64,000 nt of DNA from Chelativorans alearensis (GTDB lineage: Bacteria > Pseudomonadota > Alphaproteobacteria > Rhizobiales > Rhizobiaceae): contig NZ_WQNI01000020.1 of the NCBI RefSeq assembly GCF_010993735.1, positions 62,001 through 126,000 of the forward strand. The letters are read 5' to 3'. The position numbers were made by a program, and so were the translations under genes. The notes below the pieces were generated by a model. That model searched no databases. It was not told the origin of the DNA and saw only the letters and a list, made by a program, of their open reading frames with translations. Numbering within the stretch: position 1 is the stretch's first letter; each line of letters starts with the position of its first letter. Of the stretch, positions 8,429 through 19,059 are shown one piece after another.

Positions 8429-9127
8429 TCATAGTCGTGTGACCATGCGATGCGAGGAGGGGTGCACCATGCGCACCAGCGTGATGGGGCGCTCGCCCAG
8501 CCAGGTGATGCGCTCACCCACGAAGACCGGCTCTCCCTCGCGCAGCTGCATCACCGCCGCCTCCTCCGCGCTCGCGGCTGCGGCGCGGAAGGTGAACTCG
8601 GCATCGGTGAAGGGAGCGTGCTCCACCAGCCATTCATTGGGGCTGACGCCCGCGAAGTCGGCCTCGCGCGCCGCCGCAACGACATCGGGATTGATCCAGC
8701 GATCCTCGAACTGGTAGGGCACGCGGTCTGCCAGATGCAGGCAGCGGACATGGACCAGCGATGCCGTCGCCTCGAGGCCGAGCCGCGCCCGCACGATCTC
8801 CGGCGGGGCCGCCTCCCCGCGGCTCAGGAGGCGGTACTGATACTCCGCCCCCCGCGCCTCGATCTCCTGGCGCACCAGGGGGATGACGAAGCGCGCCTCG
8901 CGCACGGGATGCAGCGCCACGCGCGTGCCGGCGCGGCGGCGGCGTTCCACCAGCCCGGCACGGGCAAGCTCCTGCAAGGCGCGGTTGACGGTGGCGCGCG
9001 CGGCGCCGAACTCGCGCGCCAGCACCTCCTCGCCGGGGATGAGGGCGCCCGGCAGCCACAGCCTTTCGGCGATGCGCCGGGCCATCTCGTCTCGGATGGC
9101 GCGGAAGGACGAGCGCGCCCCGGTCAA
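8429..9127 (-). CDS. hutC: Histidine utilisation repressor, GntR/HutC family
   Basis: A 232-residue regulator with an N-terminal GntR winged helix (FRAIRDEMARRI, then PGEEVLAREFGAARATVNRALQEL) and a C-terminal UTRA ligand domain. HutC proteins repress hut genes until urocanate binds. An in-frame TTG at 9127 overlapping the hutF stop preserves the whole first helix, so I chose it; the first in-frame ATG near 9091 would cut into the DNA-binding domain. It follows hutF as a two-gene unit, so its own product probably controls it through the sites near 10520-10550. Confidence 0.9.
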   Translation of the reverse strand: MTGARSSFRAIRDEMARRIAERLWLPGALIPGEEVLAREFGAARATVNRALQELARAGLVERRRRAGTRVALHPVREARFVIPLVRQEIEARGAEYQYRLLSRGEAAPPEIVRARLGLEATASLVHVRCLHLADRVPYQFEDRWINPDVVAAAREADFAGVSPNEWLVEHAPFTDAEFTFRAAAASAEEAAVMQLREGEPVFVGERITWLGERPITLVRMVHPSSHRMVTRL

Positions 9128-10488
9128 AGGTCCGCCACCAGCGTCTCGAGCGTGGCGGCATAGCGCCCCGCGATCGCCTCGCGGGCGACATGGCGGCCGG
9201 CGCGCACCACATGGCGCCCCGCCGACCAGAGGTCCGTCACCGCGTCGTTGCCGCCGGCGAAGACCCAGCCGTCGAGGACGGCATCGCCATGCCCCACGCC
9301 CGCGAACGCGGCGGGATCGAGCGCCACCAGATCCGCCCATTTGCCGGCTTCCAAAGCGCCCGTATCCCGGCCGAGCGCCTGTGCGCCGCCGGCAAGCGCG
9401 GCATCATGGAGCGCTCGCCCGCAGGAGCCGCCCGCCTCCGCCAGCACGGCGCGCGCCCGGTGCTTCAGCCGCTGCGAATATTCGAACTGGCGCAGTTCCT
9501 CCGCCACCGAGATGCGGACGTTGGAATCGCTGCCGATACCGAGCCGCCCGCCGGCCTGCCGGAAGGCGGGAGCGTTGAAGATGCCATCGCCCAGATTGGC
9601 CTCGGTAATGGGGCACAGCCCGGCAACCGCGCCGGAGCGCGCAAGGCGCTCCGTCTCCACCGCGTTCATGTGCGTGGCATGGATAAGGCACCAGCGCTTG
9701 TCCACCGTCACCTCACCGAGCAGATACTCGACCGGCCGGGCGCCATGCGCGGCCAGGATCTCCTCGATTTCCGGCTCCTGCTCGGCAATGTGCATGTGGA
9801 AGGGCGTATCCGGCCGCAGGGCCATGGCCGCGCGTATGTCCGCAATGCCGGCGCCGCGCAAGGAGTGGGCGGCCGCGCCGAGCACCTGATCGCCGGGAAG
9901 CCTCGCCATATGCTCCCCCGCCCGCGCCATGAGGCTCTCAAAGGCCGCCGGATCGTTGCCAAAGCGCAGTTGCCCACCGGCGAGCGGACGGCGGTCCGCC
10001 CCGCCATGGCGGTAGAGCACGGGCAGAAGCGTCAGCCCGATGCCCGTTTGCCCCGCCGCAGCGGCAATGCGGCCGGAAAGCTCGGCGATATCGGCATACG
10101 GCGCCCCGCCCGCCCGGTGGTGCACATAATGAAACTCGGCGACGGCACAAAAGCCCGCTTCGAGCATTTCCATGAAAGCGAAGGCGGCGATAGCCTCCAC
10201 ATCGTCGGGCGAAAGCCGGTCTAGGAAGCGGTACATGACCTTGCGCCACGTCCAGAAGCTGTCGCGGCCCTCCTGGCCGCGGCGCTCGGCAAGCCCCGCC
10301 ATGGCGCGTTGGAAGGTGTGGCTGTGCAGGTTGGAAAGCGCCGGCAGGAGCACCGGCACGACGTCGGCCGCGGCCGGCTCGGTGCCCGGCACGACCGAGA
10401 CGATGCGGCCGTCGCCGCCGATCGTCACGCGCACATCGTCCCGCCAGCCTTGGGGCGTCAGCGCGGTTCGGGCGAAAATCTCTTGCAT
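9124..10488 (-). CDS. hutF: Formimidoylglutamate deiminase
   Basis: A 454-residue amidohydrolase that removes ammonia from N-formimino-glutamate to give N-formyl-glutamate, the substrate of HutG. Metal-binding signatures are visible: LSNLHSHTFQRAM (HxH), FHMHIAEQEPEI, WCLIHATHM and GIGSDSNVRIS. Length is normal. It overlaps hutC by four bases (stop TGA inside TTGA) and is divergent from hutI. Together with hutG it marks the two-step route rather than the one-step formiminoglutamase route. Confidence 0.95.
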   Translation of the reverse strand: MQEIFARTALTPQGWRDDVRVTIGGDGRIVSVVPGTEPAAADVVPVLLPALSNLHSHTFQRAMAGLAERRGQEGRDSFWTWRKVMYRFLDRLSPDDVEAIAAFAFMEMLEAGFCAVAEFHYVHHRAGGAPYADIAELSGRIAAAAGQTGIGLTLLPVLYRHGGADRRPLAGGQLRFGNDPAAFESLMARAGEHMARLPGDQVLGAAAHSLRGAGIADIRAAMALRPDTPFHMHIAEQEPEIEEILAAHGARPVEYLLGEVTVDKRWCLIHATHMNAVETERLARSGAVAGLCPITEANLGDGIFNAPAFRQAGGRLGIGSDSNVRISVAEELRQFEYSQRLKHRARAVLAEAGGSCGRALHDAALAGGAQALGRDTGALEAGKWADLVALDPAAFAGVGHGDAVLDGWVFAGGNDAVTDLWSAGRHVVRAGRHVAREAIAGRYAATLETLVADL

Positions 10489-10518
10489 GCGGCGGCGGTC
10501 CGGAGCTAGAAATCAATT

Positions 10519-10549
10519 TGTATAGACATAACCATATCAAGTCTAGACA
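10519..10549. promoter_or_regulatory. Candidate HutC operators between hutF and hutI
   Basis: Two near-palindromic decamers, TGTATAGACA (10519-10528) and AGTCTAGACA (10540-10549), lie 21 bases apart in the 82-base gap between the divergent hutF and hutI. HutC operators in proteobacteria centre on TGTATATACA-like palindromes, so this is a plausible double site controlling both directions. Confidence 0.55.
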
Positions 10550-10570
10550 AAGCGGCAGGTCTCCTCAACG

Positions 10571-11779
10571 ATGAAGCGCACGGTTTTCACCGAAACAAGG
10601 CTCGCCTGCATGGTGCCCGGCGGCGCACCCTACGGGCTCGTGGAGGATGCGGCAATCGCCGTCGAGGATGGCCGCATCGTCTGGGCCGGGCCGCGCGCGG
10701 CGCTGCCCGGCGACTGGGCGGGCGCAGAGCGGACGAAGCTCGGCGGGCGCCTGACGACCCCCGCCCTCATCGATTGCCACACCCACCTCATTCACGGCGG
10801 CGACCGCGCCCGTGAGTTCGAGATGCGCCTTCAGGGCGCGACCTACGAGGAGATCGCCCGCGCCGGCGGCGGCATCGTCTCCACGGTCGCCGCCACGCGG
10901 CACATGGACGAGGAGGCGCTCGCAGCCTCCGCCCTGCCGCGGCTCGACGCGTTGATGGCGGAAGGGGTCGCGACGGTGGAGGTGAAGTCCGGCTACGGCC
11001 TGTCCATCGAGGACGAATTGAAGATGCTGCGCGCCGCGCGCCGGCTGGCCGCGATGCGCCGGGTACGAGTGAAGACCAGCTATCTCGCCGCCCACGCCGT
11101 ACCGCCGGAATATCGGGGCCGCGCCAGCGCCTATATCGAAGAGGTCGTGCTGCCCGGCATGGAGGCCGCGCACGCCGAAGGGCTGGCGGACGCCGTCGAC
11201 GGCTTTTGCGAAGGCATCGCCTTCTCGCCCGAAGAGATCGCCGGCGTCTTCGACAAGGCACAAGCACTCGGCCTGCCGGTGAAGCTCCACGCCGAGCAGC
11301 TCTCCAATCTCGGCGGTGCCAGGCTCGCCACCCGCTACCATGCGCTTTCGGCCGACCATCTGGAATATCTGGACGAAGAGGGTATCGCCGCCATGGCACG
11401 GAGCGGCACCGTCGCCGTGCTCCTCCCCGGCGCCTTCTACACCCTGCGCGAAAAGCAGGCGCCCCCCGTCGCCGGCCTGCGCGCGGCCGGCGTACGAATA
11501 GCGGTCGCCACCGACTGCAACCCCGGCTCCTCGCCGCTCTCCTCGCTGCTTCTGGCAATGAACATGGCCTCCACCCTTTTCCGCCTCACCCCGGAGGAGG
11601 CATTGGCCGGCACCACCCGCGAAGCCGCCCACGCGCTCGGCCTCGGGCAGGAGATCGGCACCATCGAACCGGGAAAACGCGCCGAGATCGCCGTTTGGGA
11701 CGTCGAGCACCCGGCCGAACTTTCCTATCGCATCGGCTTCAACCCGCTGCATCGGCTCATTCGTGGAGATGGTGCATGA
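10571..11779 (+). CDS. hutI: Imidazolonepropionase
   Basis: A 402-residue amidohydrolase that opens imidazolone-propionate to N-formimino-glutamate in the third step of histidine breakdown. Zinc-ligand motifs are intact: [15 protein letters not shown] (HxH), KLHAEQLS and [11 protein letters not shown], with the family signature EVKSGYGL. Length is typical. It heads the hutI-hutH-hutG-hutU unit. A 274-base stretch with large inverted repeats separates it from hutH. Confidence 0.97.
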   Translation: MKRTVFTETRLACMVPGGAPYGLVEDAAIAVEDGRIVWAGPRAALPGDWAGAERTKLGGRLTTPALIDCHTHLIHGGDRAREFEMRLQGATYEEIARAGGGIVSTVAATRHMDEEALAASALPRLDALMAEGVATVEVKSGYGLSIEDELKMLRAARRLAAMRRVRVKTSYLAAHAVPPEYRGRASAYIEEVVLPGMEAAHAEGLADAVDGFCEGIAFSPEEIAGVFDKAQALGLPVKLHAEQLSNLGGARLATRYHALSADHLEYLDEEGIAAMARSGTVAVLLPGAFYTLREKQAPPVAGLRAAGVRIAVATDCNPGSSPLSSLLLAMNMASTLFRLTPEEALAGTTREAAHALGLGQEIGTIEPGKRAEIAVWDVEHPAELSYRIGFNPLHRLIRGDGA

Positions 11780-11811
11780 CCTCCGAGTCCTTATTCGGCC
11801 CCCCACATCTC

Positions 11812-11879
11812 ACCCCTCCCCACAAGGGGGAGAGGAGCGTCGACGCCTCAGAATCCCCCTCCCCCTTGTGGGGAGGGGT
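11812..11879. repeat. Long palindromic repeat within the hut operon
   Basis: Perfect 21-base arms at 11812-11832 and 11859-11879 (core CCCTCCCCACAAGGGGGAG and its complement), with looser pairing of C-rich and G-rich flanks outward to about 11800 and 11893. This CCCCTCCCCACAAGGGGGAG type is a common extragenic palindrome in rhizobial genomes. In hut mRNA it would form a very stable hairpin between hutI and hutH. Confidence 0.85.
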
Positions 11880-11968
11880 AAGGGGTGGGGGTTCCGGAGA
11901 AGCCGGCAAAAATAACTTGTACGCGATAACCTCGCTCCGGACAGGAAGGGTTGGCCCCACGTCTCCGT

Positions 11969-12017
11969 CCACCGAAGCCCGAAGGGCGAAGGTGGAAGCC
12001 GGGTCGGTGAGGGGGTC
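11969..12017. repeat. Second repeat block upstream of hutH
   Basis: Contains a nested hairpin (CCACC 11969-11973 with GGTGG 11991-11995, and GCCC with GGGC inside). A 24-base run at 11994-12017 recurs in reverse complement at 20685-20707 with one base missing. It looks like debris of a dispersed extragenic repeat. The interval 11894-12053 holds no gene. Confidence 0.6.
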
Positions 12018-12053
12018 TTCAGCGCCAACCACAGCCAACGGAGCGGCATCGCA

Positions 12054-13595
12054 ATGACGCTCACCCTCACCCCGGGCGCCGTCTCGATCCACGCGCTGGA
12101 GCGTATCTGGCGGGAAAAGCTGCCGCTGCGCCTCGCCCCCTCCTGCCATCCGGCCATCGAGGCTTCGGCAAGGCGCATCGCCGAGATCGCCGGCGGTAAG
12201 GCCGCCGTCTACGGCGTCAACACCGGCTTCGGCAAGCTCGCCAGCGTGCGCATCCCGACCGAAGACGTGGCGAGGCTCCAGCGCAACCTCATCCTCTCCC
12301 ACTGCTGCGGCGTCGGCGCTCCTTTGGGCGAGGATGTCGTGCGCCTCGTCATGGCGCTGAAATTGATGTCGCTTGGCCGCGGCGCCTCGGGCGTGCGCAT
12401 GGAGATCGTCCGGCTCCTGGAGGAGATGCCGGCGCGCGGCGTCATCCCCGTCATCCCCGAAAAAGGCTCTGTCGGCGCCTCCGGCGATCTCGCCCCGCTC
12501 GCCCACCTGGCGGCAGCGATGATCGGCGAGGGCGAAGCCTGGTATGACGGTGAAAGATTGCCGGCTAATAAGGCGCTGGAAAAGGCCGGGCTTTCCCCGG
12601 TCGTGCTTGCCGCCAAGGAGGGGCTGGCGCTCATCAACGGCACGCAGGTCTCCACCGCGCTGGCGCTTGCAGGCCTCTTCCGCGCCCATCGCGCCGCCCG
12701 CTCGGCGCTGATCACCGGCGCGCTGTCGACCGACGCGGCCATGGGCTCCTCCGCCCCCTTCCATCCGGAGATCCACGCCCTGCGCGGGCACGGTGGCCAG
12801 ATCGACACGGCGGCCGCCCTTTGGAAATTGCTCGACGGTTCGGAAATCCGCGAGAGCCACCGCGAGGGCGACGAGCGCGTGCAGGACCCTTACTGCATCC
12901 GCTGCCAACCCCAGGTCGACGGCGCCTGCCTCGACATCCTGCGCCAGGCCGCGCGCACGCTGACCGTTGAGGCCAATGCGGTGACGGACAATCCGCTCGT
13001 GCTGTCGGACGGCCAGGTGGTCTCGGGCGGCAACTTCCACGCCGAGCCGGTGGCGCTCGCGGCCGATCAGATCGCGCTCGCCATTTGCGAGATCGGCGCC
13101 ATCGCCCAGCGCCGCATCGCTCTTCTGGTCGATCCCGCGCTTTCCTTCGGCCTGCCGGCCTTCCTCGCCAGGCAGCCCGGGCTCAACTCCGGCCTGATGA
13201 TCGCCGAGGTCACCTCGGCCGCCCTGATGTCGGAAAACAAGCAGATGGCGCATCCGGCCTCGGTCGATTCCACCCCCACCTCGGCCAATCAGGAGGACCA
13301 CGTCTCCATGGCCTGCCACGGCGCGAGGCGGCTTCTGACGATGACGGAAAACCTCTTCGGCATCGTCGGCATCGAGGCGGTGACGGCGGCGCAGGGCATC
13401 GACCTGCGCGCCCCGTTGAAGACCAGCGCGGAGCTTCAGAAAGCCCACGCCGCCATCCGCGCCGCCGTGCCGGGCCTCGAAGCAGACCGCTTCATGGCGC
13501 CCGACCTCGAAGCGGCCATCGCGCTGGTGCGCTCAGGGGGGCTCAATGCCAGTGTTGCGCCGGGCATATTGCCGGAGTTGAGGAGCGAGCCGTGA
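12054..13595 (+). CDS. hutH: Histidine ammonia-lyase
   Basis: A 513-residue lyase that deaminates histidine to trans-urocanate, the entry step of the pathway. The self-forming MIO cofactor triad Ala-Ser-Gly is present in [14 protein letters not shown] (about residues 142-144). [45 protein letters not shown] and GNFHAEPVA also match. Length is standard. Its stop overlaps the hutG GTG start by four bases. Confidence 0.98.
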   Translation: MTLTLTPGAVSIHALERIWREKLPLRLAPSCHPAIEASARRIAEIAGGKAAVYGVNTGFGKLASVRIPTEDVARLQRNLILSHCCGVGAPLGEDVVRLVMALKLMSLGRGASGVRMEIVRLLEEMPARGVIPVIPEKGSVGASGDLAPLAHLAAAMIGEGEAWYDGERLPANKALEKAGLSPVVLAAKEGLALINGTQVSTALALAGLFRAHRAARSALITGALSTDAAMGSSAPFHPEIHALRGHGGQIDTAAALWKLLDGSEIRESHREGDERVQDPYCIRCQPQVDGACLDILRQAARTLTVEANAVTDNPLVLSDGQVVSGGNFHAEPVALAADQIALAICEIGAIAQRRIALLVDPALSFGLPAFLARQPGLNSGLMIAEVTSAALMSENKQMAHPASVDSTPTSANQEDHVSMACHGARRLLTMTENLFGIVGIEAVTAAQGIDLRAPLKTSAELQKAHAAIRAAVPGLEADRFMAPDLEAAIALVRSGGLNASVAPGILPELRSEP

Positions 13596-14400
13596 AACCC
13601 GTCGAAGTCGTGCAGGGAACATCGCCCATCATCCTCGGTCTGCCCCACACGGGCACCAGCGTGCCGGAGGAAATCCAAGCACTGCTGAACGAGGAAGGGC
13701 AAAAACTGCGCGACACCGACTGGCACGTCCACGATCTCTATCGGGACCTCCTCCCGAACGTGACCACCGTACGCGCCACCTTCCATCGCTACGTCATAGA
13801 CGCCAACCGCGACCCTTCCGGCGCGAGCCTCTATCCGGGGCAGAACACCACCGGCCTCGTGCCGCTCACCGATTTCGACAACCAGCCCCTCTGGAGGGAA
13901 GGCGCGGAGCCCGATGACGCCGAGATCCAGGCGCGGCTCACCGCCTTTCACCGCCCCTACCACGCGGCGCTCGAAGCCGAGATCGCCCGCGTCAAGGCGC
14001 TCCATGGCGTCGCCATCCTCTACGACTGCCACTCGATCCGCTCCCACTGCCCGTTCCTCTTCGACGGCACGCTGCCGGACTTCAACATCGGCACCGACAA
14101 CGGCGCGACCTGTGCGCTGGAGGTCGAAGCGGAGGTGGCAGAAGTCTGCATCGGCGCGGAGGCTTATTCCAGCGTCCTCAACGGCCGCTTCCGCGGCGGC
14201 TGGACGACGCGGCACTACGGACAGCCGCACGAAGGCGTCCACGCCATCCAGATGGAGCTTGCCCAGTCGGCCTACCTCGCAAGCGAGAGCGAGCCCTTCG
14301 CCTATGACGAGACGAAAGCCCGCCGCCTGCGCCCGCATCTGCGCGCCATTCTGGAGCGGCTCGAGGCGATTGCGCATTCCCTGAAGGAGGACACCGAGCG

Positions 14401-14404
<4 letters not shown>
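13592..14404 (+). CDS. hutG: N-formylglutamate deformylase
   Basis: A 270-residue member of the N-formylglutamate amidohydrolase family, which releases formate and glutamate in the last step. Motifs [29 protein letters not shown] and a late [23 protein letters not shown] segment match HutG rather than the arginase-type formiminoglutamase. Translation starts at GTG 13592 inside the hutH stop (GTGA) and ends overlapping the hutU ATG (ATGA), indicating tight coupling. Confidence 0.93.
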
Positions 14405-16074
<1,670 letters not shown>

Positions 16075-16110
16075 ACGGGCGCCAGTCCGCCTGGTGGCCC
16101 ACCTGGTGGA

Positions 16111-16139
16111 TTGTAACGAAACCGACACACAGCCGACAT
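16111..16139 (+). promoter_or_regulatory. Candidate Pho box upstream of phnC
   Basis: Three 7-mers, TTGTAAC (16111), CCGACAC (16122) and CCGACAT (16133), are spaced exactly 11 bases apart with four-base spacers. That is the layout of PhoB direct repeats (consensus CTGTCAT). Matches to the consensus are four to five of seven, so the spacing is the stronger evidence. It lies about 70 bases before phnC. Confidence 0.45.
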
Positions 16140-16206
16140 CGCAGCTTCATGCGCGGGCGTTAGGCGATTCCCCAACAAGGACGAAAACGTCCAACGGGGA
16201 TTTGCC

Positions 16207-17037
16207 ATGCTCGAAATTCGCGGCGTCACGCGCCAGTTCGGCAAGACCGTTGCCGTCGACGGCATCGATGTCGAGATCGGCGAGGGCCAGATGGTCGGCG
16301 TCATCGGCCGCTCCGGTGCCGGCAAGTCGACACTTCTGCGCATGATCAACCGGCTCATCGACCCGAGCGAGGGGTCGATCGCCTTCCAGGGTGTCGAGGT
16401 TTCGGCGCTCAAGGGCACAGCCCTCAGGCGCTGGCAGCGCGACTGCGCCATGATCTTCCAGCAGTTCAACCTCGTGCCGCGCCTCGACGTTCTGACCAAT
16501 GTGCTCCTCGGCCGGCTCAACCACCGCCCGACGGCGCTCAACCTGCTCAACCTTTATTCGCGCGAGGAGCGCATCCAGGCGATCGCCGCGCTCGAGCGGC
16601 TCGACATCGCCCACACGGCCCTGCAGCAGGCCGGCACGCTTTCCGGCGGCCAGCAGCAGCGGGTGGCCATCGCCCGCGCGCTCATGCAGGAGCCGAAAGT
16701 GATCCTGGCCGACGAGCCAATCGCCTCCCTCGACCCGCTCAATGCCAAGGTGGTGATGGATTCCCTTGCCGATATCAACGCCCGCGAGGGCATCACCGTC
16801 ATCACCAACCTGCACACGCTGGACACCGCCCGCCACTATTCGACGCGCATCATCGGCATGGCCGGGGGCGCCGTCGTCTTCGACGGTGCGCCCGAAGCGC
16901 TGACGGCGGAAGCCGTGCAGCGGATCTACGGAGCGGATGGCGGCGAGGCCGTTTCCGAAACCATCACCTCGACCAGCATCCAGACACCGGCCGAGCCGTA
17001 TCACGGGCGCTTACTCGAGCCCGCCCTCGCCGACTAG
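16207..17037 (+). CDS. phnC: Phosphonate ABC transporter, ATP-binding protein
   Basis: A 276-residue ABC ATPase energising phosphonate import. Walker [10 protein letters not shown] (about residues 37-45), the Q-loop in [14 protein letters not shown], signature [15 protein letters not shown], Walker [14 protein letters not shown] and the switch-histidine region [12 protein letters not shown] are intact. [20 protein letters not shown] is characteristic of PhnC. It is first in phnC-phnD-phnE-phnE. Confidence 0.95.
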   Translation: MLEIRGVTRQFGKTVAVDGIDVEIGEGQMVGVIGRSGAGKSTLLRMINRLIDPSEGSIAFQGVEVSALKGTALRRWQRDCAMIFQQFNLVPRLDVLTNVLLGRLNHRPTALNLLNLYSREERIQAIAALERLDIAHTALQQAGTLSGGQQQRVAIARALMQEPKVILADEPIASLDPLNAKVVMDSLADINAREGITVITNLHTLDTARHYSTRIIGMAGGAVVFDGAPEALTAEAVQRIYGADGGEAVSETITSTSIQTPAEPYHGRLLEPALAD

Positions 17038-17119
17038 CGCGAGGCGTCCCACCCACGTAACGGGCCGCAACGACAAAACCATAGCGCCGGCGCGCCGGCA
17101 CGAAACAGGAGAGACGGAC

Positions 17120-18028
17120 ATGTTGAAGCAAGCTTTGATGGCCGCCGCCGCCTTTACGGCACTTATGGCCGGCGCGGCCCAGGCCGAGGACCTCAAGGAG
17201 TTCCGCATCGGCATCCTCGGCGGCGAGAACGAGGCCGACCGCATGCGCAACTTCCAGTGCATGGTGGACAAGCTGCCGGAAGTTCTGGGCGTCGAGAAGG
17301 TCTCGCTGTTCCCGGCTTCCGACTATGACGGCGTCGTCCAGGGCCTCCTCGGCGGCACGCTGGACTATGCCGAGCTCGGCGCCTCGGCCTATGCCAAGGT
17401 CTATCTGGAAGACCCCGAGGCCGTCGACCCGATCCTGACCACCGTACAGACCGACGGCTCGACCGGCTATCATTCGGTGATGGTGGCGCGCGAAGATTCG
17501 GGCATCCGCACGCTGGAAGACCTGAAGGGCAAGAAGCTCGGCTTCGCCGATCCCGACTCCACCTCCGGCTATCTCGTTCCGGCGGTGACGCTGCCGCAGG
17601 CGATCGGTTCGACCATCGACGACTATTTCTCCGAGACCGGCTTCGGCGGCGGCCACGAGAACCTGGTGCTCGAGGTGGTCAAAGGCACCTTCGACGCCGG
17701 CACCACCTGGGCGTCCGGCGTCGGCGATTTCTCCGAAGGCTACACCTCCGGCAATCTGCACAAGATGGTCGAGAAGGGCATCCTCGACATGGACGACCTG
17801 GTGGAAATCTGGAAGTCGCCGCTCATCCCCAACGGCCCCATCGTCGTGCGCACCTCCATGAACGAGGACATGAAGGAAACCTTCAAGACCTTCATGATGG
17901 AGCTCCCCGAGAGCGACCCCGAATGCTTCTCCGCCATCCAGGGCGGCGACTTCACGGGCTATACCGAGGTGACGCCGGCCTTCTACCAGCCCATCATCGA
18001 CGCCCGCCGTTCGCAGATCGGGTCGTAG
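17120..18028 (+). CDS. phnD: Phosphonate ABC transporter, periplasmic binding protein
   Basis: A 302-residue binding protein. A signal peptide of about 22 residues ends in AQA before EDLKEFRIG. The body has the PhnD signature FPASDYDGVVQGLLGGTLDYAELGASAYAK (given here in part: residues about 65-95), SGYHSVMVARED and GKKLGFADPDSTSGYLVP, the loop that holds the phosphonate group. The ATG at 17120 has AGGAGAG upstream. It delivers ligand to the PhnC/PhnE importer. Confidence 0.94.
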   Translation: MLKQALMAAAAFTALMAGAAQAEDLKEFRIGILGGENEADRMRNFQCMVDKLPEVLGVEKVSLFPASDYDGVVQGLLGGTLDYAELGASAYAKVYLEDPEAVDPILTTVQTDGSTGYHSVMVAREDSGIRTLEDLKGKKLGFADPDSTSGYLVPAVTLPQAIGSTIDDYFSETGFGGGHENLVLEVVKGTFDAGTTWASGVGDFSEGYTSGNLHKMVEKGILDMDDLVEIWKSPLIPNGPIVVRTSMNEDMKETFKTFMMELPESDPECFSAIQGGDFTGYTEVTPAFYQPIIDARRSQIGS

Positions 18029-18089
18029 CTCCCGCCTTTGGAAAGCGCCGCCCCCTTGAGCGGCGCTTTCCGCATCCCGGTCCCCTCCC

Positions 18090-19058
18090 ATGAGCACCAC
18101 CACCCACGGCCCCGCCCTGTCGCCGGCGGCCCAGTCGATCGAGCGGCACTGGCAGGAGATGGCGGCGCGGCGCCGGCTCTACACCATCGGCGGCATCGTC
18201 TTCCTGGTGCTGGCCATGGGCGGCTCTCTGTGGTTCGCCAACGCGTCCAACGCCGGCAAGTTCTTCGACCGGCTGCCCTATTTCTTCGATTTTGTCGGCC
18301 AGCTCATGCCGCGCGACGGCTGGGAAGTCTGGCGGGCGCTCTTCGACCTGCCCTCCCCCTATGACGACGGCAGCCTGAAATACAACTACCCGGAAGGCCG
18401 GGTGTACCTCACCGAAACCCTCTACCTGCCGGAATATTTCTACAAGATGCTGGAGACGATCAATATCGCCCTGGTGGCGACGCTGGTCGGCTTCGGGCTG
18501 GGTTTCGTCCTGTGTTTCCTCGCCGCCGCCAATCTCACGACGCGGCGCTGGCTGCGTTTCTTCGTGCGCCGCTTCATGGAGGTGCTGCGCGCCTTCCCCG
18601 AGATCGTCATCGCCGGCTTCTTCCTGGCCATCCTGTCGATCGGCGCTGTGCCGGCCATCATCGCGGTGGCGATCCATACCATCGGCGCGCTCGGCAAGAT
18701 GTTCTTCGAGGTGGTGGAGAACGCCGACATGCGGCCGGAGGAGGGCCTGAGGGCGGCGGGCGCCAACTGGGTCGAGCGCGTGTGGTTCGCCATCGTGCCG
18801 CAGGTGATGCCAAACTTCCTGAGCTACGCGCTCTTGCGGCTGGAGATCAACGTGCGCGCCTCGACCATCATCGGCGCCGTTGGCGGCGGCGGCATCGGCG
18901 AGACGCTGCGCCTTTCCATCAGCCAGACGCACGAAGCCAAGACGCTGGCGATCGTCCTCCTGCTGTTTTCGACCATCGTCGCCGTCGACCAGTTCTCTGC
19001 CTGGCTCAGGCGGCGCCTCGTCGGCGACCAGGCCTTCGAATTCGGGCGCGGAGGCTGA
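18090..19058 (+). CDS. phnE: Phosphonate ABC transporter permease (first PhnE)
   Basis: A 322-residue inner-membrane permease. One membrane segment near residues 29-48 precedes a periplasmic stretch, then the transport core with several helices. The EAA loop (EVVENADMRPEEGLRAAGANWVERVWF region, about residues 210-235) contacts PhnC. SSTIIGAVGGGGIGETL-like sequence (here RASTIIGAVGGGGIGE) is the family hallmark. It ends one base before the second phnE start. Confidence 0.94.
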   Translation: MSTTTHGPALSPAAQSIERHWQEMAARRRLYTIGGIVFLVLAMGGSLWFANASNAGKFFDRLPYFFDFVGQLMPRDGWEVWRALFDLPSPYDDGSLKYNYPEGRVYLTETLYLPEYFYKMLETINIALVATLVGFGLGFVLCFLAAANLTTRRWLRFFVRRFMEVLRAFPEIVIAGFFLAILSIGAVPAIIAVAIHTIGALGKMFFEVVENADMRPEEGLRAAGANWVERVWFAIVPQVMPNFLSYALLRLEINVRASTIIGAVGGGGIGETLRLSISQTHEAKTLAIVLLLFSTIVAVDQFSAWLRRRLVGDQAFEFGRGG

Positions 19059-19059
19059 C

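Noticed and set aside
11757..13448. 563-residue minus-strand frame across hutH
   Set aside because: Antisense to histidine ammonia-lyase and the palindromic gap; low-complexity Arg/Gly/Asp composition with no domain.
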